64,000 nucleotides of DNA from Myxococcales bacterium. Lineage in GTDB: Bacteria; Myxococcota; UBA796; SXON01. The notes under the pieces were generated by a model. The model searched no databases and was not told where the DNA came from. It saw only the letters and a list, made by a program, of their open reading frames with translations. The DNA lies in NCBI GenBank assembly GCA_009692585.1, contig SHYX01000004.1:1-64000 (forward strand), read 5' to 3'. Shown in pieces: positions 27,433 to 37,200 of this stretch. Within the stretch, counting starts at the first letter, position 1; every line of letters begins with the position of its first letter. The translations under genes and the position numbers were made by a program.

Positions 27433-28108
27433 GCAGCGCCACGCGCCCCGCCGCGACGCCGGGCGCGACCACCCAGATCGCCTCGCCCGCGGCCGCTCTC
27501 GCGGCGAACGCGGGTCCCTCCGGCGGGGCGATCCAGGTCGAGGGGGCCGGAGCCGCCGCGCCGATCGCACACTCGTACACGAAGCTGCGGGCGGCCTCGC
27601 CGTGCGCCGCCGGCACCGGCCCGAGCACGCGAAGCGGTCCCAGGCGGGTGTGCGAGCGCAGCGATGGACTGTCCCACTGGGTGACGCCGCGTTGAATTTC
27701 GGCGCGAAGCATCGCGACACCACAGCGTTTTGATGCGTACGCGGCGCCGATGCCCTCTTGCAGAGAGAGGAGGGACACCCCCATCACCACACCCGGGGTG
27801 ACCGTCGGCACCCCGCACCACGCGGCGACGATCTCGTCGTCCCGGTCCAGGATCAGGCTGATCGCGCCCGGCAGCAGGTACAGGTCGACCAGCACCCAGC
27901 CCGGCAACGCCAGCGGGCCACCGAAGCGGGCAGCATTGGCCGCATGGTAGCGGGCGACCAGCGCCGGTTCGCCGGCGGCGTCGCGCGCCTCGGCGGGGAT
28001 GCCCAGGGGACACAGGTCCAGCCGCACGAAGTTGCCGGCGTGACCGAGCGCAGCGAGGCGGAGGCGGGGGTGCTCCGCAAAGAAGGCGGTGACGGCGGGA
28101 TCACGCAC
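27419..28108 (-). CDS. Hypothetical cytoplasmic protein
   Basis: A 229-residue protein without signal peptide or clear membrane span; one hydrophobic stretch, LPGWVLVDLYLLPGAISLIL, is probably a buried core. Other landmarks are GNFVRLDLCPLGIP near the N-terminus and GPVPAAHGEAARSFVYECAIG. I recognise no family. It is followed by the stem-loop at its stop codon. The gap to the next gene is 34 bases. Confidence 0.6.
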   Translation of the reverse strand: MRDPAVTAFFAEHPRLRLAALGHAGNFVRLDLCPLGIPAEARDAAGEPALVARYHAANAARFGGPLALPGWVLVDLYLLPGAISLILDRDDEIVAAWCGVPTVTPGVVMGVSLLSLQEGIGAAYASKRCGVAMLRAEIQRGVTQWDSPSLRSHTRLGPLRVLGPVPAAHGEAARSFVYECAIGAAAPAPSTWIAPPEGPAFAARAAAGEAIWVVAPGVAAGRVALRVTK

Positions 28109-28146
28109 CTGCCCTCGTTATCGTCGCGCGCGCCGCGCTCCCAGCA

Positions 28147-28485
28147 TCAAGGATGGGCGGCGCTCACGTCCAAGCTGGGGAGGCCCCGGGTAAAGGCTGC
28201 GACCGCGGCCCATGTGTCCCCGTCGAGCAGCTCATTGTGACCGCTCTCTCGCGGCAGCAGGCGGGCGCCCGGGATGGCGGCGGCGAGGGCCTCCCCCATG
28301 GCGAAGGGGATGATCTCGTCGTGGCGACCATGGACCACCAGGGTGGGCACCGCGACCCAGGGATATTCGCGTGCCGCCACGTCTGTGACCGAGGTGTAGG
28401 CGGCGGTCAGCACCAGCGCCTGGCAGCGGCCCTCTGCGGCCATCTCGGCGGCGACACCCCACTCGCCGCCAGCCTCGTTCACCAC
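28147..28485 (-). pseudogene. Alpha/beta hydrolase with nucleophile region and internal segment missing
   Basis: The 112-residue frame matches the later half of alpha/beta hydrolases: the core strand QALVLTAAYTSVTDVA, a typical PTLVVHGRHDEIIPF segment with the acid residue, and a C-terminal SGHNELLDGD with the catalytic His. The strand-nucleophile-helix that should carry G-x-S-x-G has been replaced by NEAGGEWGVAAEMA, without the Ser. The lid region between YPW and VPTL is also short by perhaps 25-30 residues. Thus the catalytic Ser and part of the fold are gone. Probably a decaying gene with an internal deletion. Confidence 0.55.
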
Positions 28486-28642
28486 ACACTGAGCGTGAAG
28501 ACAGGGGCGGGGCGGGAAAGTCCTGACCAGTATCCCTGTCCTGTCAAACAGACTCGCGGTGACCGGCGATCGCCCGTCTCTTCGGTCCGTCGGGTTCGGA
28601 AAAAGCGCTCCTTCACCCGCCGGCCCTTCGGAGACCGCATGG

Positions 28643-28801
28643 ATGACGACTGACTGCTACAAGCCGGCTCGCGAGGTCGCCGATTGGGCGGCCCGGCAGC
28701 CGATTCCTGCGGAGCGCAAGCATCTGCGAGACCAACTGGTCCGGGCCGCGGGTGCCGCTCGCCGGAACCACCCGTTCTGCTTCGCGGGATGTGTACAGCG
28801 C
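28643..28801 (+). pseudogene. Degenerate four-helix-bundle (23S rRNA IVS-type) protein
   Basis: An ATG opens a frame with REVADWAARQPIPAERKHL and RDQLVRAAGAARRN, matching helix 1-2 of the small four-helix-bundle family associated with 23S rRNA intervening sequences (ErxxLxDQLxRAAxSxxxNIAEG). The following Asn-Ile-Ala-Glu-Gly block is scrambled (NHPFCFAGC), and the remaining frame carries no further helices. No complete gene can be rebuilt. Apart from this remnant and a weak GACAGGG/CCCTGTC inverted repeat at about 28500-28540, the stretch 28486-28926 shows nothing. Confidence 0.45.
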
Positions 28802-28926
28802 GAGTCGGATCGTGTCTGTGATGACCACGGTGGCCCAGCGAACGGTATTCGTACGTCGACGGCCGAGACCAACGTGAGCACGTGGACCTGCCCGGAGTGA
28901 TTCGTCGCCCGCGTCGGGTCGCCGCG

Positions 28927-30093
28927 ATGTGCGGCGACCCGCGTTCTGACCAGGACGTCCGGAGTGAGGCACATCGCCCGAATTACACTCGCGGTCCTTT
29001 GGGGTGGAGCCTGCGTCGCCTTTTTGCGATTCCACTGGTTCTGGGCGGGATGGTGCTGCTCGTCGCGGCCATCGACCCTCCGTCGGTGCCCAAGCTGCGC
29101 GTGCACTTCATCGACATCGGGCAAGGGGCGGCCACCCTGGTGGAGTTCCCGTGCGGCGCGATGCTGATCGACACCGGTGGTGAGGAAAACGCCGAGTTCC
29201 ACTCGACGCCGGCGCTCATCGCGTACCTCGACGCCTTCTTCGCGCGCCGCACGGACCTGGCCGGAACGCTCGACGTCCTCTTGCTTACCCACCCCCACAT
29301 CGATCATGTGCGCGGTGCTCCGGCCGTGTTGGAGCATTACCCGGTCCGGACGATCGTCGAGGACGGGCGCATCGCGCGCCAGGACGACGCCGTCGCCGCG
29401 ATGGCCCGCGTGCGCGAGTACGTCGCCGGCCACCCCGACGTCGCTCACCTCGTCGTTCGTCTTGACGATTTCCCGAGCGCGACTGGTCCGTTGGACTCGC
29501 CGCTCTTGGATCGGTTTTCAATGTGCCAGGGGGTCGATCCCACGGTCGTGGCGCTGTGGGGCGGAGTGGACGCCGACCGCGGCTGGGGAGACAACGACTA
29601 CGGAAGTGCCCACTTCGACAACGACAACAACCACTCGGTGGTGACCCGCGTGGATTTCGGCGCCGCGAGTGTCCTGCTTCCCGGCGACATGGAGATTCCC
29701 GGTCTGCGCGGCCTGGTAACCGACCGTGGCCCACTGTTGGACGTGGATGTGCTCCAGGTCGGCCACCACGGCTCACACAATGGAACGACCCCGGACCTGC
29801 TGCGCGCCGTCAGCCCGGAGTTCGCGGTGATGGCGGTGGGGCCGGCGGCGCGGAGGCACAGTTGGACGGCCTGGCAGTATGGCCACCCGCGCGCGGCGCT
29901 GCTCGATCTGTTGGAAGCCCACGTCACCGGCACCCGGACACCCGTCGTGGTGCCGATCGGCTCGGCGATGAAGACGTTTTCGGAGCACACGGTGGATCGC
30001 GCCGTCTATGCGACGGCGTGGGATGGGACGGTGGTGTTGGAGGCCACGGCGGCCGGTGACTTCGGGCTCGGTGTGGCGGAGGTGCGGCGTTAG
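28927..30093 (+). CDS. MBL-fold hydrolase, ComEC C-terminal-domain-like
   Basis: A metallo-beta-lactamase-fold protein of about 350-388 residues, close to the stand-alone version of the ComEC C-terminal domain. The zinc motif is LLTHPHIDHVRG (HxHxDH); the upstream strand is FIDIGQGAATLVEFP and LIDTGG; later ligands are in VTRVDFGAASVLLPGDME and LQVGHHGSHNGT. A hydrophobic segment AIPLVLGGMVLLVAAI near the N-terminus anchors or exports it. The start is uncertain: ATG 28927, TTG 28999 and ATG 29050 all lie before the domain. Such proteins may be nucleases or phosphodiesterases. Confidence 0.75.
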   Translation: MCGDPRSDQDVRSEAHRPNYTRGPLGWSLRRLFAIPLVLGGMVLLVAAIDPPSVPKLRVHFIDIGQGAATLVEFPCGAMLIDTGGEENAEFHSTPALIAYLDAFFARRTDLAGTLDVLLLTHPHIDHVRGAPAVLEHYPVRTIVEDGRIARQDDAVAAMARVREYVAGHPDVAHLVVRLDDFPSATGPLDSPLLDRFSMCQGVDPTVVALWGGVDADRGWGDNDYGSAHFDNDNNHSVVTRVDFGAASVLLPGDMEIPGLRGLVTDRGPLLDVDVLQVGHHGSHNGTTPDLLRAVSPEFAVMAVGPAARRHSWTAWQYGHPRAALLDLLEAHVTGTRTPVVVPIGSAMKTFSEHTVDRAVYATAWDGTVVLEATAAGDFGLGVAEVRR

Positions 30094-30162
30094 AGGGTGT
30101 TGGCAAATCAGGGATGAGCGAGCCGCCGGCGCCCATCCGCCCTCCGGCAAGCCTATCGCACC

Positions 30163-31911
30163 TCAACCCGCCCGCTCCCGTCGATAGGCGTGCAGCGGAC
30201 AGGCGGGCTCGTGCTCACCGACGAGATCGAGCGCGCGATCCAAGGCGCGATCCATCGCGACGAACCAGCCGCGCTCGGTGGGGAAGAGATTCTGGGCGCC
30301 GAAGGCCTCCACCAGCCCGAGCGCCGCCATCCGCGCCATGACGTCGGGCCGCATCCCCACCAGGACCACCTCGCGCCCGGAGCGTCGCATGGTCGCGACC
30401 AGGGCGCGCAGCACATCGGCGGTGGTGACGTCCAGTCCGTGACAGCGTTTCAGGCGGAGCACCAGCACCCGCAGCTCCGGGTGGCCGACCACCTGGTCGA
30501 GGCTCTCCGACAGCTCGCTGGCGGCGCCGAAGAAGAGGCTCCCCTCGACGTGCAGCACCCGCACCGCGGCGCAGTGCCTGCCCCCCATCTCGTCGTCCTC
30601 GGCTCGCTCGCGGAGGTGGTCGTCGTCATCGACGACCAGCTCGGTCACCGTGAGCATCCGGGCGCGGCGGAGGAAGAGCACGATGCTGAGCGCGACCCCC
30701 AGGTAGATCGCCTGGTCCAGCCTCAGCACCCACGCACCGATCAGCGTCACCGCGAACGCCAGGCCGTCGCCCCAGCCGCCCTTGAGCGTCATCCGGATCC
30801 GCGCCCAGTCGATGAGGTCCGAGGCCAGCACGAGAAGAATCCCCGCGAGCGTCGCCAGCGGCGTCTGGTTGACCAGCGGCCCCGCCAGGAGCACGACCCC
30901 CGCGACCATCGCGGCGCCGAACACCCCAGCAAGACGACTCCGCCCCCCGGTGCGCCAGTTCGTCATCGAGCGGCTGAGGCTCCCTGAGACCGGGTAGCCA
31001 GAGGTGAACGCCGCCGCGGCGTTGGCCAGGCCCTGCCCGACGAACTCCACGCTGGCATCGAGCCGGTCGCCGCTCCGGCCCGCGATGGAGCGCCCGACCG
31101 AGCTCGCCTCGACCAGCGACAACACCGTGGCGGCGACCGCCGCCGGCAAGAGAGCGCCGACCCACTGCAGCTCCGGTCGCGACCAGTGCAGCACGGCCCC
31201 GCCGATCGGCGCCAGGTCCTCGAGGATGCGCAGGCCGCCCGCGTGCAGGCCGAAGCCGACGCACATCGCGACCCCGAACACCATGGCCACCAGCGGCCCG
31301 GGGATGCGCGGGTCCAGGCGCCGCAAGAGCAGCAGCAGCGCCACCGTCGCCCCACCGAGCGCCAGCGTGATGCCGTCGGCGCCGCTCGCTCCACCGGCCC
31401 AGCTCACCAGGCGGGTGCCCAGATCCACGCCCTCCATCGGGGTACGCGTCAGGTTGGCGAGTTGCCCCGCGGCGATCAACACCGCGGCACCGGTGATGTA
31501 GCCGAGCACGACCGAGTTGCTGATGTAGTCGACCAGCATGCCCAGCCGCAGCAGGCCGGCGAGGATCTGGATGGCCCCGACGGTCAGGGCCAGGGTCACC
31601 GCGAGGGTCAGCGCGGACGCCCCCGTGCTGGCAGCGACGCTGGCGACGGCGGTGCCGACGAGCAGGGACAGCGCGTTGGTCGGACCGGCGACCACGTGCC
31701 GCGAGCTCCGAAAAAGCGCACCGAAGAGCGCCGGCCAGATCGAGGCGTAGAGGCCCACCACCGGCGGCAGCCCCGCCAGCATCGCGTAGGCGAGTCCCTG
31801 CGGCACCGACAGCACGGTGACGGCGGCGGCAGCGCGCAGATCGGCGGGCAGGTCAACCGCACGCCATGACCTGAGGTCCAACAAGGGCAGCCACCGGGAC
31901 AGCGCGATCAC
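30163..31911 (-). CDS. SulP-family anion permease with STAS domain
   Basis: A 582-residue SulP (SLC26-type) transporter with GTG start. The hydrophobic part covers about 1-400 with the signature QGLAYAMLAGLPPVVGLY and the later GYPVSGSLSRSMTN. The C-terminal STAS domain follows at about 440-560 (VRVLHVEGSLFFGAASEL, LRVLVLRLKRCHGLD). Bacterial SulP proteins move sulfate, bicarbonate or other anions. It lies next to, and divergent from, the sulfur-oxidation-like genes at 32653, so sulfate or sulfite is a fair guess, but substrate is not shown by the sequence. An 8-bp inverted repeat (GCCTATCG/CGATAGGC, 30151-30189) spans its 3' end. Confidence 0.85.
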   Translation of the reverse strand: MIALSRWLPLLDLRSWRAVDLPADLRAAAAVTVLSVPQGLAYAMLAGLPPVVGLYASIWPALFGALFRSSRHVVAGPTNALSLLVGTAVASVAASTGASALTLAVTLALTVGAIQILAGLLRLGMLVDYISNSVVLGYITGAAVLIAAGQLANLTRTPMEGVDLGTRLVSWAGGASGADGITLALGGATVALLLLLRRLDPRIPGPLVAMVFGVAMCVGFGLHAGGLRILEDLAPIGGAVLHWSRPELQWVGALLPAAVAATVLSLVEASSVGRSIAGRSGDRLDASVEFVGQGLANAAAAFTSGYPVSGSLSRSMTNWRTGGRSRLAGVFGAAMVAGVVLLAGPLVNQTPLATLAGILLVLASDLIDWARIRMTLKGGWGDGLAFAVTLIGAWVLRLDQAIYLGVALSIVLFLRRARMLTVTELVVDDDDHLRERAEDDEMGGRHCAAVRVLHVEGSLFFGAASELSESLDQVVGHPELRVLVLRLKRCHGLDVTTADVLRALVATMRRSGREVVLVGMRPDVMARMAALGLVEAFGAQNLFPTERGWFVAMDRALDRALDLVGEHEPACPLHAYRRERAG

Positions 31912-32137
31912 CGCGCCGGCTTATTGCGGTGGCGGCGCGGGGGGCTTGTCGAAGTGGGCGGCCGCCCTGCGGGCGCCGGGCTCTCGCTGCGGCCCGTCGG
32001 GCCTCCGCTCCATCCCTGCCGCGGCAACAGCCTCAACCAGCTCGTACGCGGGTGCTCGACGAGCTCTGGTCGTCGTCGACCGGTCACTCCGGGGGCGTGC
32101 GCATCCGCCGCGACGATGCCTACGAGGATCGGCTGAA

Positions 32138-32405
32138 GTGAGCGCTTTCTTCGACACGAGCATCCTGCTCTACGCCGATGATGGCGACGCGGGAGCGAAG
32201 ACGGGGATCGCGCGCGATCTCCTGCGGCGCTCGATGTCGGGTCGCACCGGCGTGGTCTCCACTCAACCGACTGGACACGGTCTCCTTCTGGGACGCGCTC
32301 GTCATCCGTGCGGCGGAGCACGCCGGGTGCGACACCCTCTACTCCGAGGACCTGCAGGCCGGCCGGCGATTCGGGACCGTGCGCGTCGTCAATCCATTCG
32401 TGTGA
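32138..32405 (+). pseudogene. Broken VapC-type PIN toxin with trace of its antitoxin
   Basis: The frame from the GTG at 32138 reads AFFDTSILLYADDGD and RDLLRRSMSGRTGVVSTQ, the N-terminal third of a VapC PIN domain. The C-terminal third, DTVSFWDALVIRAAEHAG, CDTLYSEDLQAGRRF and VRVVNPF, is found directly after it but in another frame. The middle of the domain (roughly 150 bases) is deleted. The bases before the GTG encode RRDDAYEDRL, a typical antitoxin C-terminus, overlapping the toxin start as GTGA. The rest of 31912-32652 shows no gene. Confidence 0.7.
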
Positions 32406-32652
32406 CGGGCCGCAGCCGGGCTCACCTCACGGCTCCAAGCCAAGCTGCTGCCACTGCGGGCACTCGGTGCCGTCCACAACGTTTCCAGTCGTCGAACGCC
32501 CCACCCAGCCGCAGTTGACCCCTTTCTCCGGCCCAGTAACGAGGGCCGAGCACGGCGGCGTTCGATTTCAGCGTGTCGCGACGCCTCAGCACAATCGGGC
32601 CGACGTTGCAGCCTGCCGCGGTCGGCGCGTGCTAAACGCACCCCGCCCCCCG

Positions 32653-34281
32653 ATGAACTACGGCTTCGTCATCGACACGCGTTCGTGCATCGGCTGCCAC
32701 GCCTGCTCGACCGCGTGCAAGAGCGAAAACGAGGTGCCGCTGGGGGTCAATCGCACCTGGGTGAAGGTGACCGAACAGGGGCAGTTCCCCGATGTGCGTC
32801 GCTCGTTCCAGGTCACGCGCTGCAACCACTGCGCCAATCCTCCGTGTGTCAGCATCTGTCCGGTCACGGCGATGTATCAGCGGCCCGACGGCATCGTGGA
32901 GTTCAATGGTGACAGTTGCATCGGCTGCAAGGCCTGTATGCAAGCGTGCCCCTACGACGCCATCTACATCGACCCCGAAACCAAGACCGCAGCGAAGTGT
33001 CACTTCTGCGGGCATCGAATCGAACAGGGGCTCGAACCCGCGTGTGTCGTCGTCTGCCCCACCCACTCGATCATTGCCGGCGACATCGACGATCCGAAGA
33101 GCGAGATCGCACGGGTGCTGGCCAAAAACGCGGTCACCGTACGCAAGCCGGAGCAGGGCACCGCGCCGAAGCTCTTCTACGTCGAGGGCAACATCGTCTC
33201 GTTGCACCCCACCGCCCTGGAGCGCGAGCCGGTGAGCACCATGGCGGCCGACGTGCTCGATGGGCAGGGCCACAACCACAGCCCCGGGTACGCCGACGCC
33301 AGCGCCTTTTTTCGGGTACGCATCGGCGACGAGGTGTTGCCACCGCCGGTGCAGGGCCTGCCCAGCGGTGGGCCCATCAAGGTCGCCGAGGGGCGCTTTG
33401 CCGGGCAGATGGTGGCGCAGGTGGCCCACACCGTGTGGCACCGGGTGCCGTGGCATTGGCAGGTCCCCGCCTATCTCGTGACCAAGTCCGTGGGCGCCGG
33501 GCTGTTCTTGGCCCTGGCGGCCTTCGGTCCCGACCTTCTGCCTGCGGAACGCGTGGTCGTGGGCGGCGTCGCGCTGTTGATGCTGGTGGTGACGACGCTG
33601 CTTTTGGTGGGCGACCTGGAGCGCCCGGAGCGCTTTTTCCGCATCCTCACCCGCCCCCAATGGAAGAGCTGGCTGGTGCGCGGCGCGGTGCTGCTCATCG
33701 GGTTGTCGGTGGTCGGCACCGCAATTGTCGGGATTGATGTGTTGGGTTGGTACGACGTGCAGACGCCCATGCTGATCGTCACGGCGCTCCGGGTTTTGAG
33801 CGTCCCCTTCGCGATCGGCGCCGCGATCTACACGGCGTTCCTGTTCGCGCAGTGTGAGGGGCGCGACCTGTGGCAGAGCCCACTGTTGGCCCCACATCTC
33901 TTCGTCCACGCCGTCATCGCGGGGGCGGCGGGCTTCCTGCTTCTGACCCCGTTCGTGGAGTCGGAGATGGCCTTCGTGATCATGCGCGGGGTGCTTGGCA
34001 TCGGCCTAGTGGTCGATCTGGGGATGTTGGCCTTCGGAGAGTTCGGCGTGGCGCACGCAACCGAGCTGGCGGCGCGCGCGGCGCGGTCGATCACCCATGG
34101 CAAATACCGCCGCCAGTTCTGGGGCGGGGCCATCGTGTTGGGCCACGTGGTTCCGATCGTGCTGTTGGTCGCGACGGAAGGTGTCGTCGCCAGTGCGGTC
34201 GCCGGGGCATGCGCCCTGATCGGGATGTATCTCTACGAACACGCCTTCGTCATGGCGCCCCAAGAACTCCCCAACTCCTGA
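32653..34281 (+). CDS. Fused iron-sulfur and NrfD/PsrC-type membrane subunit (SoeB-SoeC-like)
   Basis: A 542-residue single protein joining two usually separate subunits of a molybdoenzyme complex. Residues 1-190 are a DmsB/NrfC-type protein with four Cys motifs for up to four 4Fe-4S clusters (CIGCHACSTACK, CNHCANPPCVSICP, CIGCKACMQACP, CHFCGHRIEQGLEPACVVVC). Residues ~265-530 are an NrfD/PsrC-type quinone-reacting membrane domain with about eight to nine spans. In the SoeABC sulfite dehydrogenase and in Psr/Ttr complexes these are two proteins; here they form one chain. The ATG is chosen because the first Cys motif lies just after MNYGFVIDTRS. The molybdopterin subunit starts 8 bases downstream. 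Confidence 0.85.
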   Translation: MNYGFVIDTRSCIGCHACSTACKSENEVPLGVNRTWVKVTEQGQFPDVRRSFQVTRCNHCANPPCVSICPVTAMYQRPDGIVEFNGDSCIGCKACMQACPYDAIYIDPETKTAAKCHFCGHRIEQGLEPACVVVCPTHSIIAGDIDDPKSEIARVLAKNAVTVRKPEQGTAPKLFYVEGNIVSLHPTALEREPVSTMAADVLDGQGHNHSPGYADASAFFRVRIGDEVLPPPVQGLPSGGPIKVAEGRFAGQMVAQVAHTVWHRVPWHWQVPAYLVTKSVGAGLFLALAAFGPDLLPAERVVVGGVALLMLVVTTLLLVGDLERPERFFRILTRPQWKSWLVRGAVLLIGLSVVGTAIVGIDVLGWYDVQTPMLIVTALRVLSVPFAIGAAIYTAFLFAQCEGRDLWQSPLLAPHLFVHAVIAGAAGFLLLTPFVESEMAFVIMRGVLGIGLVVDLGMLAFGEFGVAHATELAARAARSITHGKYRRQFWGGAIVLGHVVPIVLLVATEGVVASAVAGACALIGMYLYEHAFVMAPQELPNS

Positions 34282-34289
34282 GGCCGGTC

Positions 34290-37200
34290 ATGTCCAACAC
34301 ACCGCTCGAGAGTTTTCTGGCCTCCATGTTGGGGCTCAAACGCGCGCCACCGACACCGGTGGGGTCGGCGCCGACCAACGCGGCCGGCACGGCGATGCCA
34401 ACGTACGGGGTCAGCGAGCGTCCTCCGGTCGTCATGACCGAGGTGATGCAGCCCGACGGCCGACTTTCCCGCTACCCGCCGGCCGAGAGCTGGGACGACT
34501 GGGTGGAGTACGACGGCAAGGAGTGGCCCCGTCGGGTGCCGCGGCGCTACACGCTGGTGCCGACGATCTGCTTCAACTGCGAAAGCGCGTGCGGGCTCTT
34601 GGCCTACGTCGACAAGACCACCCTTGAAGTGCGCAAGTTCGAGGGCAATCCCGCTCATCCGGGCAGCCGTGGCCGCAACTGTGCCAAGGGCCCCGCCACC
34701 CACAACCAGACCTACGACCCCGAGCGCATCCTGTACCCACTGAAGCGGGTCGGCGCGCGCGGCGAGGGAAAATGGAAGCGGGTGAGCTGGGAGGAAGCGC
34801 TGGACGACATCGCCGGGCGCATGCGTGACAGCCATTCCCGGCGAAAGACCGGCATCATGTACCACGTCGGCCGTCCCGGAGAAGACCACTACACCAACCG
34901 GATCATCACCGCGTGGGGGGTGGACGGCCACAACTCACACACCAACATCTGCTCAGCCGCGTCGCGGGCGGGGTACGCGCTGTGGGCGGGCGCGGACCGA
35001 CCGAGTCCGGACCACGCCAACGCGCGCTGCATCCTGCTCATCTCGTCGCACCTGGAGACGGGCCACTACTTCAACCCGCACGCCCAGCGGATCATCGAAG
35101 CGAAGCTCAACGGCGCCAAGGTGGTGACCTTCGATCCGCGGCTGTCGAACACCGCCAGCAAAAGCGACGTGTGGCTGCCGACCTGGCCCGGCAGCGAGAT
35201 GATCGTGCTGTTGGCCATCGCCAATCATCTGCTGCAAACCGGACAATGGGACCGCGAGTTCGTCCGGCGCTGGGTCAACTGGCGCACCTTCTTGTCCGAG
35301 GGCGCCGCCGCCGTCTCTCAGAGCGCCCTGCCCGACGCCCAGAAGGCCGCGATCCTGGCGGCGATGCCGGCGGCCGGCGCCGAGTTGAGCTTCGAGCAGT
35401 TCGAGGCGGCGCTCAAGGCACTCTACGGCGGCTTCACCTTTGCGCTGGCCGCAGAGGCCTCCCAGGTCGATGCGGAGCGCATTGCGGAGGCGGCGCGCTG
35501 TGTGGCGCAGGCCGGCAATCGCCTGGCGGCGCATGTGTGGCGGGCGGCGAGCATGGGCAATCGGGGTGGGTGGCAGGTGGCGCGCTGCCTCTTCTTCCTC
35601 AACGTGCTGACCGGCAGCATCGGCACCGTCGGCGGCACCAACATGAACAACTGGAGCAAGTTCGTCCCCAAGCCCTACAAGACGCCCCCGGCCTTCGACG
35701 CGTGGAACGAACTGCACCTCCCTCACGAGTGGCCGCTGGCATTTTACGAGATGTCCTTCTTGCTTCCCCACTTCCTGGATGAAGGCCGCGGCGACGTCGA
35801 TGTCTACTTCACCCGGGTCTACAACCCGATGTGGATCAACCCCGACGGGTTCATGTGGCTCGAAGCGCTGCGCGACGAAACCAAGATCAAGTGCCACGTG
35901 GCGCTGACGCCCACCTGGAACGAGAGCGCCTGGTTCGCCGATTACGTGCTTCCCATGGGCCATGCCGGCGAACGGCACGACCTGATGAGCCAGGAGACGC
36001 ACTCCGGCATGTGGATCGGCTTCCGCCAGCCGGTGCGCCGGGTGGCGATGGAGCGCGCCGGCAAGCCCGTGTCGCGCACGTGGGAGGCCAACCCCGGAGA
36101 AGTGTGGGAGGAGGCTGAGTTCTGGGTAGACCTCACCTGGAAGATGGACCCGGACGGCGCGCTGGGCATTCGCCAGTGGGTCGAGAGCACAACCACGCCC
36201 GGCACCCCCGTCTCGCAGGATGAGTACTGGGCGTGGATCTTCGAGTCCAGTGTCCCGGGGCTGCCCGCGGCCGCCGCCAAGGAAGGGCTCAGCCCGCTCG
36301 CCTACATGCGAAAGTACGGCGCGTTCGAGGTCATGGCGACCAACTACCTGCCCCACGAGGCCGTGCACAGCGGGGAAATCGCGGTGACAAGCGCGGAAGG
36401 CGTCGCGACGGACGCCGCGGGCCACCGGCTGGGCGTCGTCGTGGACGGCGTGCTCCGCGCCGGCTTCGGCACCCCCAGCGGCAAGCTCGAGTTCTTCAGC
36501 CCCACCCTGCGCGACTGGGGCTGGCCGGAGCTGGAACGCGTGGTTCCGTGGAGCCTGGACAGCCACGTCGCGCCGGCGGAGATCAACCGGGCCGCCGGGG
36601 AGATGATCCTGTTGCCGAATTTCCGGCTCCCGCACCTCATCCACACCCGCTCCGCCAACTCCAAGTGGCTCTACGAGATCGGCCATAACAACCCCGTCTG
36701 GATCCACCCCGAAGACGCCGCGCGCATCGGCGTGCAGACCGGCGAGCTGTTGCGCGTCGAGACGGAAATCGGCTGGTTCATCGACCGCGCCTGGGTGACG
36801 GAGGGGATCAAGCCCGGCATCATCGCCATGAGCCACCACCTAGGCCGCTGGCGGCTGCAAGACGATGCGGGGGGCAACAAGGGCACCACCGCGCTGGCCT
36901 CGTTGAGCGAAGACGGCGCTGGCGGCCACACCCTGCGGATGCTCAAGGGCGCGACGGCCTGGGACGGCCCCGACCCCGACACCGCGCGCATCTGGTGGAA
37001 GGACGTCGGCGTGCACCAGAACCTCACCCACGCCGTTCAGCCCGACCCGCTCAGCGGCGCCCACTGCTGGCTTCAAAAGGCGATCTCCGTTCGGCGCGCC
37101 CTCCCCGGCGAACGGCATGGGGACGTGTTCGTCGACACCCAGAAGAGCCGGGCGCTGTATCGGCGCTGGATCGCGCTCACCCGGTCGGCGGTGGAGCACA

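Noticed and set aside
25955..27733. A 592-codon plus-strand frame opposite the sulfatase-like and EF-hand genes
   Set aside because: The minus-strand frames carry clear family motifs and coupled starts; the plus-strand translation is low-complexity and unstructured.
30151..30189. Inverted repeat GCCTATCG/CGATAGGC at the end of the SulP gene as a terminator
   Set aside because: The loop is 23 bases long and there is no T-tract, so a terminator call is not justified.
32606..32636. Possible sigma-70 promoter (TTGCAG ... GCTAAA) upstream of the fused FeS/NrfD gene
   Set aside because: The spacing of about 19 bases and weak -10 element in high-GC DNA give no real support.
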